From NCBI GenBank assembly GCA_022709695.1, contig JAKLII010000001.1, positions 274,881 to 338,880 of the forward strand: a stretch of 64,000 nucleotides of DNA. The letters run 5' to 3'. The first letter of the stretch is position 1. Every line of letters starts with the position of its first letter. The notes under the pieces are model-generated. The model saw nothing but the letters and a program-made list of their open reading frames with translations. It had not been told where the DNA came from and ran no database searches. Of the stretch, positions 1-8,460 are shown piece by piece. This stretch comes from Bacteroidota bacterium (GTDB lineage Bacteria; Bacteroidota; Bacteroidia; Bacteroidales; SKPS01). The position numbers and the translations under genes are program-made.

Positions 1-511
1 GGTTCCCGCCCGGCAATTCAAGTCCAAACGCTTTCTGCAACGAATCTTCAATGGGTTTCAAAGGCGGAAAAACCACCAGCAACTGATTCCCTTTGTTTTT
101 CAGCAGTTGTCTTACACCGCTGCGCCATTCCCTGAACTGGTTGCTGGCGCTCAGAATCTTGCTTCCGTTCAGCCATACCTCAGCATAAGTATCCAGCCCT
201 TCGAATACCAGCTCGGTTTCATACAGCCAAAGCAAGGTTAAAGGCACATCGAAGGTGAGGGAATATCGCCATTCCCGCTCTGCCACCCACGCCACCTCCT
301 TTTCATTGTCGCCATAGTACGGGTCTTTGATCATACCTGCCTGCATCAGATCGGTATGGACATACCCGGGAACCGTAGCAGGGATCCATTTCCCTTTGGC
401 CGTCTGAAGTTTCCAACCCTCATTCAGCACCATGATTTCCTGGCCAGATGACAGCTTGAATATCATTAACAAACAGATAATCAATAGCATATAACGTATC
501 TGGTTTTTCAT
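1..511 (-). CDS. Beta-mannosidase-like GH2 glycosidase, N-terminal part (runs off the left edge)
   Basis: The first about 170 residues of a minus-strand gene are present; the 3' part lies beyond position 1. The start ATG at 511-509 is followed by a hydrophobic signal peptide ending around SSGQ, so the enzyme is exported. The mature N-terminus carries the beta-mannosidase type GH2 sugar-binding pattern: WIPATVPGYVHTDLMQAG, then DPYYGDNE, a W-x(n)-W-x-Y block, and FEGLDTYAEVWLNG. In the family this domain precedes the TIM barrel that hydrolyses terminal beta-mannosides. It is the last visible gene of a minus-strand series after cutC, with an 11-bp gap. The catalytic domain is not in the window, so substrate cannot be judged beyond family level. 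Confidence 0.8.
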   Translation of the reverse strand, partial: MKNQIRYMLLIICLLMIFKLSSGQEIMVLNEGWKLQTAKGKWIPATVPGYVHTDLMQAGMIKDPYYGDNEKEVAWVAEREWRYSLTFDVPLTLLWLYETELVFEGLDTYAEVWLNGSKILSASNQFREWRSGVRQLLKNKGNQLLVVFPPLKPIEDSLQKAFGLELPGGN

Positions 512-522
512 ACAAGTCGGTT

Positions 523-1284
523 TTAAGTATTGAGAAGAGAGATGACTTTACCGATGATTTCCGTATCTGTGACTTTATGGACATAATCGCTGTGCAGCCC
601 CGGGGCATTGAGGGCAGCACCACCTGAGGGTACCAGGTGATTGGGCAATGCACTGCGACCGGAAAGATGAAATGCATTGCATCCGGTTTTTATTCTGATT
701 TCCTTTATATTATCCGGAGAAATACCACCTCCCGCCATGATTTGAATCCTGTTTCCGGCTGCGAGAACGAGGCTGTTCAGCAGCGAAGCTCCGTCCAATG
801 CCGAGACAGCCCCACCTGAAGTGAGGATGGTATCTGCACCGAGCCGGATGATCTCTTCCAGGGCATTCAGCGGATCGCGACAAAAATCGAACGCGCGGTG
901 GAAGGTCCATGGGAGGTTCCCGGCAGCTTCCAGCATCCGCCGCATCACGTCCATATCCACATCCCCCTCCGGGGTAAGGGCTCCCAAAACAAAGCCCTTC
1001 GCTCCCCTTTCACACATCATTCTGATATCAAGACACATAGCTTCTGTCTCATGAGGGGACCATGTGAAATCTCCCGGACGGGCACGCACCAATACCCTCA
1101 CCGGAACGGCAGAGATCTTCATTGCCTCCATAAGCAACCCGATGGATGGGGTTACCCCCCCTTCAGCGAGCCCGGAGCAAAGCTCCACCCGATGGGCGCC
1201 CCCTTCCAGTGCGGCCCTTACCGATGGAAGATCGGCAGCACACACCTCCAGCAGATAACTGCTTTGGATCCTGTCCGGACACAT
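523..1284 (-). CDS. cutC: CutC family protein
   Basis: 253 residues, the usual CutC length. The N-terminus LLEVCAADLPSVRAALEGGA followed by HRVELCSGLAEGGVTPS is the family signature, and the rest reads as a TIM-barrel protein with VRARPGDF and GGISPDN near the expected places. CutC was named for copper homeostasis, but its biochemical role is not settled, so the name should be taken as a family label. It starts 3 bp after the stop of xseB on the same strand, which implies co-transcription and probably translational coupling. Confidence 0.9.
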   Translation of the reverse strand: MCPDRIQSSYLLEVCAADLPSVRAALEGGAHRVELCSGLAEGGVTPSIGLLMEAMKISAVPVRVLVRARPGDFTWSPHETEAMCLDIRMMCERGAKGFVLGALTPEGDVDMDVMRRMLEAAGNLPWTFHRAFDFCRDPLNALEEIIRLGADTILTSGGAVSALDGASLLNSLVLAAGNRIQIMAGGGISPDNIKEIRIKTGCNAFHLSGRSALPNHLVPSGGAALNAPGLHSDYVHKVTDTEIIGKVISLLNT

Positions 1285-1287
1285 GCC

Positions 1288-1497
1288 TCAGGCGTCTTTG
1301 TTGATCTCTTTCAGGATCTCCTGCACATCGGCTTCGGTGGCGGTAAGCTTCTCACGGCAGATTTTAATCAGCTCCGATGCCCTCTTTACCTTCGCAGCAA
1401 GCTGGTCTACATCCACCGCTTCCGATTCAATCTCCCGCACAATACGTTCAAGTTCCGCGAAGGCCTCCTGATAACGTGGTTTTGTTTCTTTGGTCAT
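1288..1497 (-). CDS. xseB: Exodeoxyribonuclease VII small subunit
   Basis: 69 residues with the XseB pattern: YQEAFAELERIVREIESEAV near the start, then LAAKVKRASELIKICREKL. It is predicted to be a short alpha-helical hairpin that binds XseA to form the exonuclease VII that degrades single-stranded DNA. The start is 7 bp downstream of the xseA stop, the classic xseA-xseB arrangement. Confidence 0.92.
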   Translation of the reverse strand: MTKETKPRYQEAFAELERIVREIESEAVDVDQLAAKVKRASELIKICREKLTATEADVQEILKEINKDA

Positions 1498-1504
1498 GGT
1501 TTAT

Positions 1505-2803
1505 TTATGGAGTTATTTTTTTTATATCAGCATGTATAATTCCTTGAAAAAGTGTAATTTCCAATTCATCATCTAAAGTCACTTCAGTGGTGGTCCGGAG
1601 TGCTCTGCCTTCCTTGCGCACAATGGAATAGCCTCTTTCCAGCACATTCTTTGGGTCAAGGATCCGGAGGTGCTGCTCCAGGGCATCCAGCCGGATTCGT
1701 TTGGCCGACACCAGCGAGGTGATCCCTTTGGGTATTGAGCTCTCCAGCTGCCCTAGTATCCCTTCCATACGCCCGGTTTTCTGCATGGGCCCGAAAGTAG
1801 CCCGGGTGGCAAGCTGTCTGATCAGGGCCGATTGCTGCCGCGTGAACAAAAGGGTGCCCGTTACAAGCCGTGTCCCTGCTTCGCTGAGCCTGCGGTTCTC
1901 CTGGTCCAGAATCGCAGCAGGTACATTCACCACTGCTTCGGCCATTTCTTCTAGCTTTACCGAAAAATTGTGAAACTTCTGGATCAGCCCATACGCCAGA
2001 TCTGTAGGGGTAATGCTGTTGGTATGGGATACCATCTCAACCACGGTTTCATTGGTAGAGTGGCCTATCCCGGAGATTACCGGCAATGGGAATGCCGCCA
2101 CCCGTGAGGCAAGGTCGTAGTGGTCGAAACAGTTCAGCCCCACATCTCCCCCGCCCCCGCGGATGATCAGTACCACATCGAAATGGTGCCGGTGCTTTCT
2201 GATGAGTTCGAGCTGTTTTCCTATGGACTCCACCGCTTTATCGCCCTGCAGCAAGGCCGGAAAGAGGATATGGAAAAACCGGTATCCCCAGCTGTTGTCG
2301 TCGATGATACTCCGGAAATCTTGGTACCCTTTTGAGCTCTCTACGCTGATCACTGCCAGTCGTTTCGGGAGCAGGGGCATCGGTATATTCCGGTTCTGAT
2401 CCCATAACCCCTCCTCTTTCAGCTTTTTAATGGTGTTCTGGCGCTCTTTCGCCATCTCCCCCATGGTAAATGCCGGATCGATATCGGCGATCTGCAGGGA
2501 GAGTCCGTACACCGGATGGTAATTCACCCTCGCATGACACAGGATGGTCATCCCTTCCGTAATTTCCTCTCCGGTGGCTTCCCGGAACTTTTTAATAATT
2601 TGCTGATAATCATTAGCCCAGATGGTAGCCCTCATCTCTGCAACCACCAGATTTTCCCGCTTTTCCACCAGCTGCGGGTAACAATGGCCACTCTGCCGGT
2701 AATAGTTCAGTTTGGCAATCTCAGCCTTCACCCAGTAATAGCGGTTCATCTTCAGCAGAATAGCCGACTGAATCTCTTTGGTGATGTCGAGAAGAGTGAG
2801 CAT
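1505..2803 (-). CDS. xseA: Exodeoxyribonuclease VII large subunit
   Basis: 432 residues, normal for XseA. An N-terminal OB-fold nucleic-acid-binding region (residues about 1-110, with YYWVKAEIAKLNYYRQSGHCY) is followed by the catalytic region with AVISVESSKGYQDF, VVLIIRGGGGDVGLNCFDHYDLA and PVISGIGHSTNETVVEMVSH, then a long helical segment and a C-terminal RGYSIV motif. With XseB it forms the ssDNA exonuclease VII used in repair. It is the first gene of the xseA-xseB-cutC-mannosidase series. Confidence 0.95.
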   Translation of the reverse strand: MLTLLDITKEIQSAILLKMNRYYWVKAEIAKLNYYRQSGHCYPQLVEKRENLVVAEMRATIWANDYQQIIKKFREATGEEITEGMTILCHARVNYHPVYGLSLQIADIDPAFTMGEMAKERQNTIKKLKEEGLWDQNRNIPMPLLPKRLAVISVESSKGYQDFRSIIDDNSWGYRFFHILFPALLQGDKAVESIGKQLELIRKHRHHFDVVLIIRGGGGDVGLNCFDHYDLASRVAAFPLPVISGIGHSTNETVVEMVSHTNSITPTDLAYGLIQKFHNFSVKLEEMAEAVVNVPAAILDQENRRLSEAGTRLVTGTLLFTRQQSALIRQLATRATFGPMQKTGRMEGILGQLESSIPKGITSLVSAKRIRLDALEQHLRILDPKNVLERGYSIVRKEGRALRTTTEVTLDDELEITLFQGIIHADIKKITP

Positions 2804-2883
2804 GTTAATTAGAAATTAGAAATTCTGGAGGGTTTGGAGTTGGGAGTTATAAGTTATAAGTTATAAGTTATGAGGGTGTTACT

Positions 2884-3023
2884 TCCCCTCTCCTTCAGGA
2901 GAGGGGGTTGGGGGGTGAGGTGGATCTGATTTGAGAGGGGGTTGGGGGTGAGGTGCTTTGTTGAAAGGGGTTGGGGGTGAGGTGCATTGAATGGATAAGG
3001 GTTGGGGGTTTTAGGGTGAGGAG
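2884..3023. repeat. G-rich intergenic repeat cluster with a CCCCTCTCC hairpin
   Basis: The stretch between xseA and the DUF4349 gene holds an inverted repeat, CCCCTCTCCTT / AGGAGAGGGG, followed by TTGGGGGGTGAGGT and then at least three degenerate copies of GGGTTGGGGGTGAGGTG. Just before it (about 2845-2873) are short direct repeats of AAGTTAT. The same element recurs at 4476 and 59505. No gene is visible here. Confidence 0.7.
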
Positions 3024-3034
3024 TTATGGATTTT

Positions 3035-3754
3035 CTAGTTTCTGACGAACAGCCACTTTATGCTATGGTATAATCCGATACCGATATAGCCCAGAATGCC
3101 TGGTTTGACTTTCTCTTTGATATCAACTGTAATGAGGGAATAAACCAAATTGTGATCCAGGTTATTCAACTTTCCTTTTATAAGGTCGATTTCAGTATTT
3201 AGCCTTTCCAGTTCTTTTTCAACCAGCAAAGCAGCTTCAACATTCTCAGCTTTTGCCAAAAGCTCAAGGTATCGGGCTCTTGCTTTGGTGAGGTTCTCGA
3301 GGCGGATGGCATAGTCTGTATAATCATCTGTCACATCAATTCCCTGAACCCTTTTGTATTCAGTTTTTCCAAGCAGACAAATATCAGACAATGCTGAATT
3401 GAGGTTTTCTGCCTTTACCCTAATTCTTGTCATAGTTCTGCTGATTTGTTGGGTATACCCGCCATACTTTATGGCAATTTCATTTAAGTGGATATTGGTC
3501 GTATCCGGATCCTTAACCGTAATCGCAACATTTGCATTATATACTATCCGCCTTGGTGCCATCTCGTTACCTGACCCCTGGTTTCCTTTTGCAAATCCTG
3601 ATTCCGACTGATTTTCCAGACTCCCGGTAACACTGCCGTATCTGTAATCACGGGACTCGGAGCGGTATGCCTGGTTGTATCGCGGGGCTGAGCATGAAAC
3701 TGATGCAGTTGCTATGCCGGCCAATAATAAAAGTACATATCCTGTTGATTTCAT
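3035..3754 (-). CDS. DUF4349 domain lipoprotein
   Basis: 239 residues. A signal peptide ends in the lipobox-like ASVSCSAP, so the protein is probably lipid-anchored. The body matches DUF4349: RRIVYNANVAITVKDPD, GGYTQQIS, VKAENLNSAL, a DDYTDYAIRLENLTKARARY stretch and a long helical coiled segment (about residues 150-200). A weakly hydrophobic segment lies near the C-terminus (YIGIGLYHSIKWLF), as is usual in this family, whose function is unknown. A minus-strand TATCTTTG lies 29 bp upstream of the start at 3783-3790. Confidence 0.85.
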   Translation of the reverse strand: MKSTGYVLLLLAGIATASVSCSAPRYNQAYRSESRDYRYGSVTGSLENQSESGFAKGNQGSGNEMAPRRIVYNANVAITVKDPDTTNIHLNEIAIKYGGYTQQISRTMTRIRVKAENLNSALSDICLLGKTEYKRVQGIDVTDDYTDYAIRLENLTKARARYLELLAKAENVEAALLVEKELERLNTEIDLIKGKLNNLDHNLVYSLITVDIKEKVKPGILGYIGIGLYHSIKWLFVRN

Positions 3755-3782
3755 ATTCGTAGTTTAAGCTAAGTTGACAAGA

Positions 3783-3790
3783 CAAAGATA
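3783..3790 (-). promoter_or_regulatory. Bacteroidota -7 element for the DUF4349 gene
   Basis: Reading the minus strand, TATCTTTG fits the TAnnTTTG consensus and sits just ahead of the 3754 start. No well-spaced TTG -33 element is seen, so it is a candidate only. Confidence 0.45.
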
Positions 3791-3913
3791 GAGTTTTCAA
3801 GTCTGAAATAACTACCAGAGGTAAAGCCATTAGTCCCGGGTTTTTTATGATGAAATCACCATATTTTTACAAAAACAAACACCTTAAAAACATCAAACCG
3901 GCACTCAATGCTG

Positions 3914-3921
3914 TATCTTTG
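3914..3921 (+). promoter_or_regulatory. Bacteroidota -7 element for the small lipoprotein gene
   Basis: TATCTTTG matches TAnnTTTG 34 bp ahead of the ATG at 3956. It favours the 3956 start over an in-frame TTG at 3908 that lies upstream of the motif. No clear -33 element is seen. Confidence 0.45.
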
Positions 3922-3955
3922 CTATGCTTTGTATTTATCAATAAAACTGACCAAA

Positions 3956-4342
3956 ATGAAACTGAGATTTCTGAGTATTTTCGCTTGTATGGTTCTGATA
4001 ACAATATCAGGATGCAAGAAAGAGGATGACCCTGTAACCGACTGGGCCATTGCGGCTGCAGACTGGGGAAAGCTTTCGATCACTTTTGTGGAAACCGGAG
4101 GACCCACAAACACCTGGGTTTTCAACAGCACTGGAGGCACAGGACAGGCCACACTTACTGGCACCGGTGATTTCGGATTCACCTATGTGAAAGATGGCGT
4201 AAACAAAACCACTCTGATCTTCGATGTAGGAGGCAGCGACAAGTACGAAATGACCTGGACCGAAGAGTTGAAGGGGACCATTGTAGAATCGTTCAATGGC
4301 ACTCCGGGAAATAACGGATCGTTTACGATTGTGAAGCAGTAG
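3956..4342 (+). CDS. Small lipoprotein of unknown function
   Basis: 128 residues. A signal peptide is followed by a lipobox (TISGCKKEDD); the acidic residues after the Cys, KKEDDP, resemble the surface lipoprotein export signal known in Bacteroidota. The mature part is Gly/Thr-rich and probably beta-stranded (GGTGQATLTGTGDFGF, YEMTWTEEL), so it may be a lipocalin-like barrel or a beta-sandwich. I do not recognise the family. The ATG at 3956 was chosen because it gives a standard signal peptide. Confidence 0.7.
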   Translation: MKLRFLSIFACMVLITISGCKKEDDPVTDWAIAAADWGKLSITFVETGGPTNTWVFNSTGGTGQATLTGTGDFGFTYVKDGVNKTTLIFDVGGSDKYEMTWTEELKGTIVESFNGTPGNNGSFTIVKQ

Positions 4343-4424
4343 AAGCGGGGAGTTAGGAGTTAGGAATTGTTAATGGTTAATGGTCAATTGAACTTTGATC
4401 ATTGATCTTTGAACGGGTTTAGGA

Positions 4425-4440
4425 ACCCCGCTTGCGGGGT
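4425..4440. repeat. GC-rich short palindrome
   Basis: ACCCCGC-TT-GCGGGGT is a perfect inverted repeat downstream of the small lipoprotein. There is no T-run after it, so I list it as a repeat, not as a terminator. Confidence 0.5.
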
Positions 4441-4475
4441 GAAATTATTATAGCTGAGGAGGTTGGCGGTTCTTA

Positions 4476-4545
4476 CTCCCCCTCTCCTTGAGGAGAGGGG
4501 GCTGGGGGGTGAGGTAAGGGACAGTGTGAGGAAGAGTGTGTGTAT
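4476..4545. repeat. Second copy of the CCCCTCTCC/GGGGTGAGGT repeat
   Basis: The hairpin CCCCCTCTCCTT / AGGAGAGGGGG is followed by CTGGGGGGTGAGGT and then by ACAGTGTGAGGAA and AGTGTG. The same order of blocks is found at 59505-59590, so the unit is about 70 bp and is dispersed. The 4343-4655 interval contains this repeat, the palindrome at 4425 and no gene. Confidence 0.7.
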
Positions 4546-4655
4546 TGAGTAGAATGACTGGGGGTAAAAAATGCTGCACGATGCATAAAAAAATTTGGTG
4601 AGACAGAAAAGATTTGTATTTTTGCAGGCTAAAACGTCGAACGTTCTTACATTCC

Positions 4656-4729
4656 GGTCCGGTAGTTCAGTTGGTTAGAATACATGCCTGTCACGCATGG
4701 GGTCGCGGGTTCGAGTCCCGTCCGGACCG
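4656..4729 (+). tRNA. tRNA-Asp (anticodon GTC)
   Basis: A 74-nt cloverleaf. The acceptor stem GGTCCGG (4656-4662) pairs with CCGGACC (4722-4728), the D-loop contains AGTTGGTTAGA, the anticodon stem CATGC/GCATG frames the loop CTGTCAC with anticodon GTC, and the T-arm GCGGGTTCGAGTCCCGT is complete. CCA is not encoded. A strong terminator follows at once. Confidence 0.97.
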
Positions 4730-4734
4730 CTGGA

Positions 4735-4768
4735 GAGGGTGTCTCATCAGAGACACCCTCTTTTTTTT
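4735..4768 (+). terminator. Rho-independent terminator of tRNA-Asp
   Basis: A perfect 11-bp stem GAGGGTGTCTC / GAGACACCCTC with loop ATCA is followed by eight T residues. It separates the tRNA from the downstream TIR/TPR gene set. Confidence 0.93.
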
Positions 4769-4784
4769 ATGCCTCTTAAAATAT

Positions 4785-4815
4785 TTGCTTTCAGCTTTTT
4801 AATTCATTATCTTTG
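4785..4815 (+). promoter_or_regulatory. Promoter of the TIR-like/TPR operon
   Basis: A TTG at 4785-4787 and TATCTTTG at 4808-4815 are 20 bp apart, a good fit to the Bacteroidota -33/-7 (TTTG, TAnnTTTG) promoter. Transcription would start near 4822 and give a leader of about 138 nt before the ATG at 4960. I saw no obvious riboswitch in the leader. Confidence 0.6.
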
Positions 4816-4959
4816 ATGTCTGATGTGGTTTACGTTCTTCGCTGTGATGGCAGTAGGGTAACCGACTGATACCGCCGGATCCCGGAAATTTAACCGTGGT
4901 TGGTTATACCTGCAGAGTTTCATTGTACTGGATGTTGGTAGTAATAAAAACATAGTGTA

Positions 4960-6051
4960 ATGAAAAAGATCAGGATTTTTCTGGCCTCTTCGGCCGAACT
5001 CGATCAGGACAAACTGCAGGTTGAACTGTTTGTCAGCAGAAAAAACAAAGACTGGCATTCCAGGAGGATTTTCCTGGAACTCACAACCTGGAAGGATTTC
5101 ATCAGCTCCATTACCCAGGAAAGGACCCAGAACGAATACAACCGGTATATCAGGAGCAGCGACATTTCGATCTTCCTGTTTCATACCAGGCTGGGCAGAT
5201 ATACCAAAGAGGAATTCGACGAAGCCCATCACGCATTCCTTGCCTCCGGTGGAAAGGTGAAAAAGCCCCGAATCTTCACCTATTTCAAAACCGATCCCAC
5301 TGAATCGGCCGATATTGCGGGCTTCAGAGACTATATAGATAGCCTGGATCATTTCTACGACACATACGATTCTATGGATGAGCTGTTTGTGAAGTTAAAC
5401 AGGCAGCTTGATAAACTGGAGAATGAAGGATTGGTCATCAAACCTGACCGGATTGACCTCCCGAGGATCCTGAAATATACTGTGTACTATTTTCTGCTTC
5501 CGGTTCTTGTGTTATCCGGTGCATGGCTGGCATTCTACTACTTTCAGCCTACTGATCTGACCGTAAAGATCACAGAAGAGGAGGCCATCCCCGGACTCCC
5601 CTTCCGGGAAGGAGTGGTCGCGCTTACCTATGGCGACAAGACAGACACCATGATGATATCCAGCGAGGTCATCTTCAAGCAGATTCCATCCAGATATAAA
5701 AGGGAAAAGGCAAATCTGAGGTTTACCGCCAGGGGGTACAGGCCGGTTGATACTATGGTGGCAGTGCGTGATCTTATTACGTTAAGCATTCGCAGAGACA
5801 ATTCCCTTGGGGTGATTTTCGGTACGGTGAAGGATGGAGACCTCATGCCTGTTGAAGGGGTTACCATCAGCGTGAAAGAGATCCGGGCTGTCACAGATGC
5901 CATGGGGAAATTCAGGATTGAGATTCCGCTTGCCATGCAATCAGAGGAACAGCGACTTACGGCGATCAAGGATGGATTTGAACCCTGGGATTTTACCGGC
6001 ATTCCATCTGAAACCGAAGAGTGGAAAGTTGTCCTCAATAAAATCAGGTAA
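4960..6051 (+). CDS. TIR/DUF4062-like domain, single membrane span, carboxypeptidase-regulatory-like C-terminus
   Basis: 363 residues. Residues 1-155 look like a cytoplasmic Rossmannoid domain of the TIR/DUF4062 type: an initial strand with the ASS-x-EL motif (IRIFLASSAELDQDK), then LTTWKDF, TQNEYNRYIRSSDISIFLF, LGRYTKEEFDEAHHAF and RIFTYFK. Residues about 170-195 (LKYTVYYFLLPVLVLSGAWL and following) form one membrane span. Residues about 284-362 read as a carboxypeptidase-regulatory-like beta-sandwich (GTVKDGDLMPVEGVTISVKE, then VTDAMGKFRIEIP). The expected topology puts the TIR-like domain inside and the sandwich outside. It is followed after only 2 bp by the first TPR paralogue, so the two are probably translationally coupled. 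An enzymatic role such as NAD+ cleavage is not shown by the sequence. Family assignment is moderate; membrane topology is more certain. Confidence 0.65.
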   Translation: MKKIRIFLASSAELDQDKLQVELFVSRKNKDWHSRRIFLELTTWKDFISSITQERTQNEYNRYIRSSDISIFLFHTRLGRYTKEEFDEAHHAFLASGGKVKKPRIFTYFKTDPTESADIAGFRDYIDSLDHFYDTYDSMDELFVKLNRQLDKLENEGLVIKPDRIDLPRILKYTVYYFLLPVLVLSGAWLAFYYFQPTDLTVKITEEEAIPGLPFREGVVALTYGDKTDTMMISSEVIFKQIPSRYKREKANLRFTARGYRPVDTMVAVRDLITLSIRRDNSLGVIFGTVKDGDLMPVEGVTISVKEIRAVTDAMGKFRIEIPLAMQSEEQRLTAIKDGFEPWDFTGIPSETEEWKVVLNKIR

Positions 6052-6053
6052 TT

Positions 6054-8414
6054 ATGAAAAGTTTCGTAGTCGCAGGAATGGTGCTCATCACCAGCTCCCT
6101 GCATGGCCAGATTGCCGTATTGGGGGTGGTTACGGAGCAGAACAGCAACAACAAACCCCTGCCGGGGGTGCAGGTAAAAGTGCTTGGGAGCGCCCCTGAC
6201 CAATCCGGACGGGATGGTGTTTTCCGGCTTGTTTTTACCACGAAGCAACCGGGCGACAGGGTGGTTGTGTCCGAGATATCAAAAAAAGGCTATGAAATCG
6301 TAAACAAGGAAATGGTTGATAACTGGGTGATTCAGAAGGAACCTGCCACCCGGTTTAAGATCGTGATGTGTCCGGAAGGTACGGTAGCCAGGAACACCAT
6401 GAAGTATTACAACATCTCGCTGGATGGCCTTACCAAAGGGTACGATTCCAGAATCAGGGTTTTACAGCAGCAGAAAGAGAAATCGGAGATTGACGCAAAA
6501 ACCTATGCCGAGCAAGCCAGATTGCTGTCGGAACAGTTTCAGAACCAGCAGAAACAACTGGAGGAACTGGCCGAAAAATTTGCCCGCGAAAACTTCGACG
6601 ACTGCTCCGATATCCACCGAAAAGCCTTTGAAGCCTTCAGTGCCGGTCATATTCCCGATGCGATCAGGATATTGGAGAGTGTGAATTCTGCCGAGGAAAT
6701 AAGGAAAGCATTGGAGCAGAAGGAAAAAGGCAGGAATGCAGAACTGGAAGGCAAACTGATGCAGCAGCAATCTGACAGCATCATCAGGCAGCATATCAGC
6801 AAGTTGCTCTTCCAGGCCGAACTGTACAAATCGGAATTCCGGTTTGCAGAGGCAGAAAAGATGTACGAAACAGCCATTTCCGCAGACAGTAACGATGTAA
6901 AACTCATTTTCACCTATGTAGCCTATCTGCTTGACCAGATGAAGATTGACGAAGCATACAGATGGGACAGCATCGGATTATCCAGGGCTGTAACACCCCG
7001 CGAAAAGGGATTCGGACTGCACCACATGGGATTCATCCTTAAATCCAGAAAGCAATTCGACGTGTCAGAACAGGCGTTAAAGGAAAGTATTGGCAATTAT
7101 ACCCAAGCTGATTCAGCCAATATAAAGCTCTATAAGGCTGGGCTTTCTTTGGCTATGGAAGGGCTGGCAGAATATTATTATGATGTGAATCAGTATCATC
7201 AGAGTATAACTCTACATCAGGAAGCCCTAAAGATCAGGAGAGAACAAGCCATTCCCGGTGATGAGCAACAACTTGCCAGGCTTGCCCAAGGGCTGGTGAA
7301 TCTGGGCCTTGCACAACAAAGGGTTAACGATCATGTAGGCGCAAGGAACAGTTTCAGGGAGGCACTTGGGATTTTCAGGGAAATGGACAGGAAAAACCCG
7401 GGAACAGTGGATGGATTACTGGCCTGGGACCTGATGGGGCTTGCACAGGAAAGCGACAGCACCGAAGCGGATGCCTGTTTCCAGGAAGCACTTGGTTTGC
7501 TTCGCAATCTTACTGAAAAGAACTTCGATGCCAACGGGCATTTTCTGGCCAGACTTCTGACCGCTTATGCCAATTTCAAAAAGGATCACAAAGACTTCCA
7601 GACTGCAAAGGCTTACTACCTCGATGCCCTGAATATCGGAGAATCTTTAATGAAGACCAATCCATTGGTATACAGTGAAGTATATGCATCCACTTTGAGT
7701 AATCTTGCAAGTCTTGAGGATGACCTGAATGCGTTGGAGCAGGCGATGGAACACTATCAAATGGCACTCAAGGTATACAGGGAACTCGCCGGTTACGGCC
7801 CTGGGGCTTACAACCTTTCTCTTGCCCTTACCTTACATAATATGGCATTTCTTTTTCGTAAGATGAAGCAGTATGAAAAAGCCTCGGCATGTTATGAGGA
7901 ATCTGCCCAATTTCTGAGAGAGGAAGTAAAAACGAATCCCGAAGAAGGGAATGGTGCGCTGGTAAGTTCACTGGTGAGTCATGCCAACATGTTGTATGAG
8001 GCAGGCGATACAGTCAGGGCAGCGCAATATAGTATTGAAAGTATGGCGCTGGTTGACAAGCTTGTGGCTGAATCCCCGGAGATGTACACCCATTTGGCCG
8101 GCATCAGTTACCATCGTTTCAGCTGGACGCAGGTAAAGAATCGCCAGTTTTGGTTGGCAGAATCTTTCTCACGCAGGGGACTTCAGACCGACAGTACACA
8201 GATCCTGATCAACACCAACCTTGCCCTTGCTTTGCTGTTTCAGGACCGCTATGATGAAGCGTTGCAAATCTATCTGAAATACAAAGACATGCCCGTTCCC
8301 GACAAACCCAATGAAACCATGCGGGATTCGTTTCTGCAGGATTTTATTGACCTTGAAAAAATGGGCATTACCCACCCCGATGTGGAGAAAATCAGGAAGG
8401 AATTAGCCAATTAG
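6054..8414 (+). CDS. Exported regulatory-like/coiled-coil/TPR protein, paralogue 1
   Basis: 786 residues. A short signal peptide (MKSFVVAGMVLITSSLHGQ) is followed by a carboxypeptidase-regulatory-like domain (about 20-110: VLGVVTEQNSNNKPLPGVQV, DGVFRLVF, GDRVVVSEISKKGYEIVN), an IVMCPEG motif, a coiled coil (about 135-190, with LSEQFQNQQKQLEELAEKFA), the block ENFDDCSDIH, and then many TPR-type helical repeats up to the end. The C-terminal tail GITHPDVEKIRKELAN is shared by all four paralogues. The Cys residues in MCPEG and DDCS are the same in all four and could form a disulphide after export. Its start lies 2 bp behind the TIR-like gene, which suggests a partner role. I do not know a described function. 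It and paralogue 4 (783 aa) form the short type. Confidence 0.75.
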   Translation: MKSFVVAGMVLITSSLHGQIAVLGVVTEQNSNNKPLPGVQVKVLGSAPDQSGRDGVFRLVFTTKQPGDRVVVSEISKKGYEIVNKEMVDNWVIQKEPATRFKIVMCPEGTVARNTMKYYNISLDGLTKGYDSRIRVLQQQKEKSEIDAKTYAEQARLLSEQFQNQQKQLEELAEKFARENFDDCSDIHRKAFEAFSAGHIPDAIRILESVNSAEEIRKALEQKEKGRNAELEGKLMQQQSDSIIRQHISKLLFQAELYKSEFRFAEAEKMYETAISADSNDVKLIFTYVAYLLDQMKIDEAYRWDSIGLSRAVTPREKGFGLHHMGFILKSRKQFDVSEQALKESIGNYTQADSANIKLYKAGLSLAMEGLAEYYYDVNQYHQSITLHQEALKIRREQAIPGDEQQLARLAQGLVNLGLAQQRVNDHVGARNSFREALGIFREMDRKNPGTVDGLLAWDLMGLAQESDSTEADACFQEALGLLRNLTEKNFDANGHFLARLLTAYANFKKDHKDFQTAKAYYLDALNIGESLMKTNPLVYSEVYASTLSNLASLEDDLNALEQAMEHYQMALKVYRELAGYGPGAYNLSLALTLHNMAFLFRKMKQYEKASACYEESAQFLREEVKTNPEEGNGALVSSLVSHANMLYEAGDTVRAAQYSIESMALVDKLVAESPEMYTHLAGISYHRFSWTQVKNRQFWLAESFSRRGLQTDSTQILINTNLALALLFQDRYDEALQIYLKYKDMPVPDKPNETMRDSFLQDFIDLEKMGITHPDVEKIRKELAN

Positions 8415-8460
8415 CCAATTTGTCAAATAGCCAATTAGCCAGTGTCAAAATGTGGAAATT
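8400..8460 (+). repeat. Junction repeat between TPR paralogues 1 and 2
   Basis: The last codons GAATTAGCCAATTAG are extended by two further AATTAGCCA-type units, followed by AAAATGTGGAAATT just before the start ATG. Related junctions follow at about 11086-11138, 13765-13816 and 16150-16277, so this is a repeated intergenic module. It contains no Shine-Dalgarno sequence. Confidence 0.6.

Noticed and set aside
898..1539. A long plus-strand frame across cutC and xseB
   Set aside because: It runs antisense to two well-conserved genes and has no domain.
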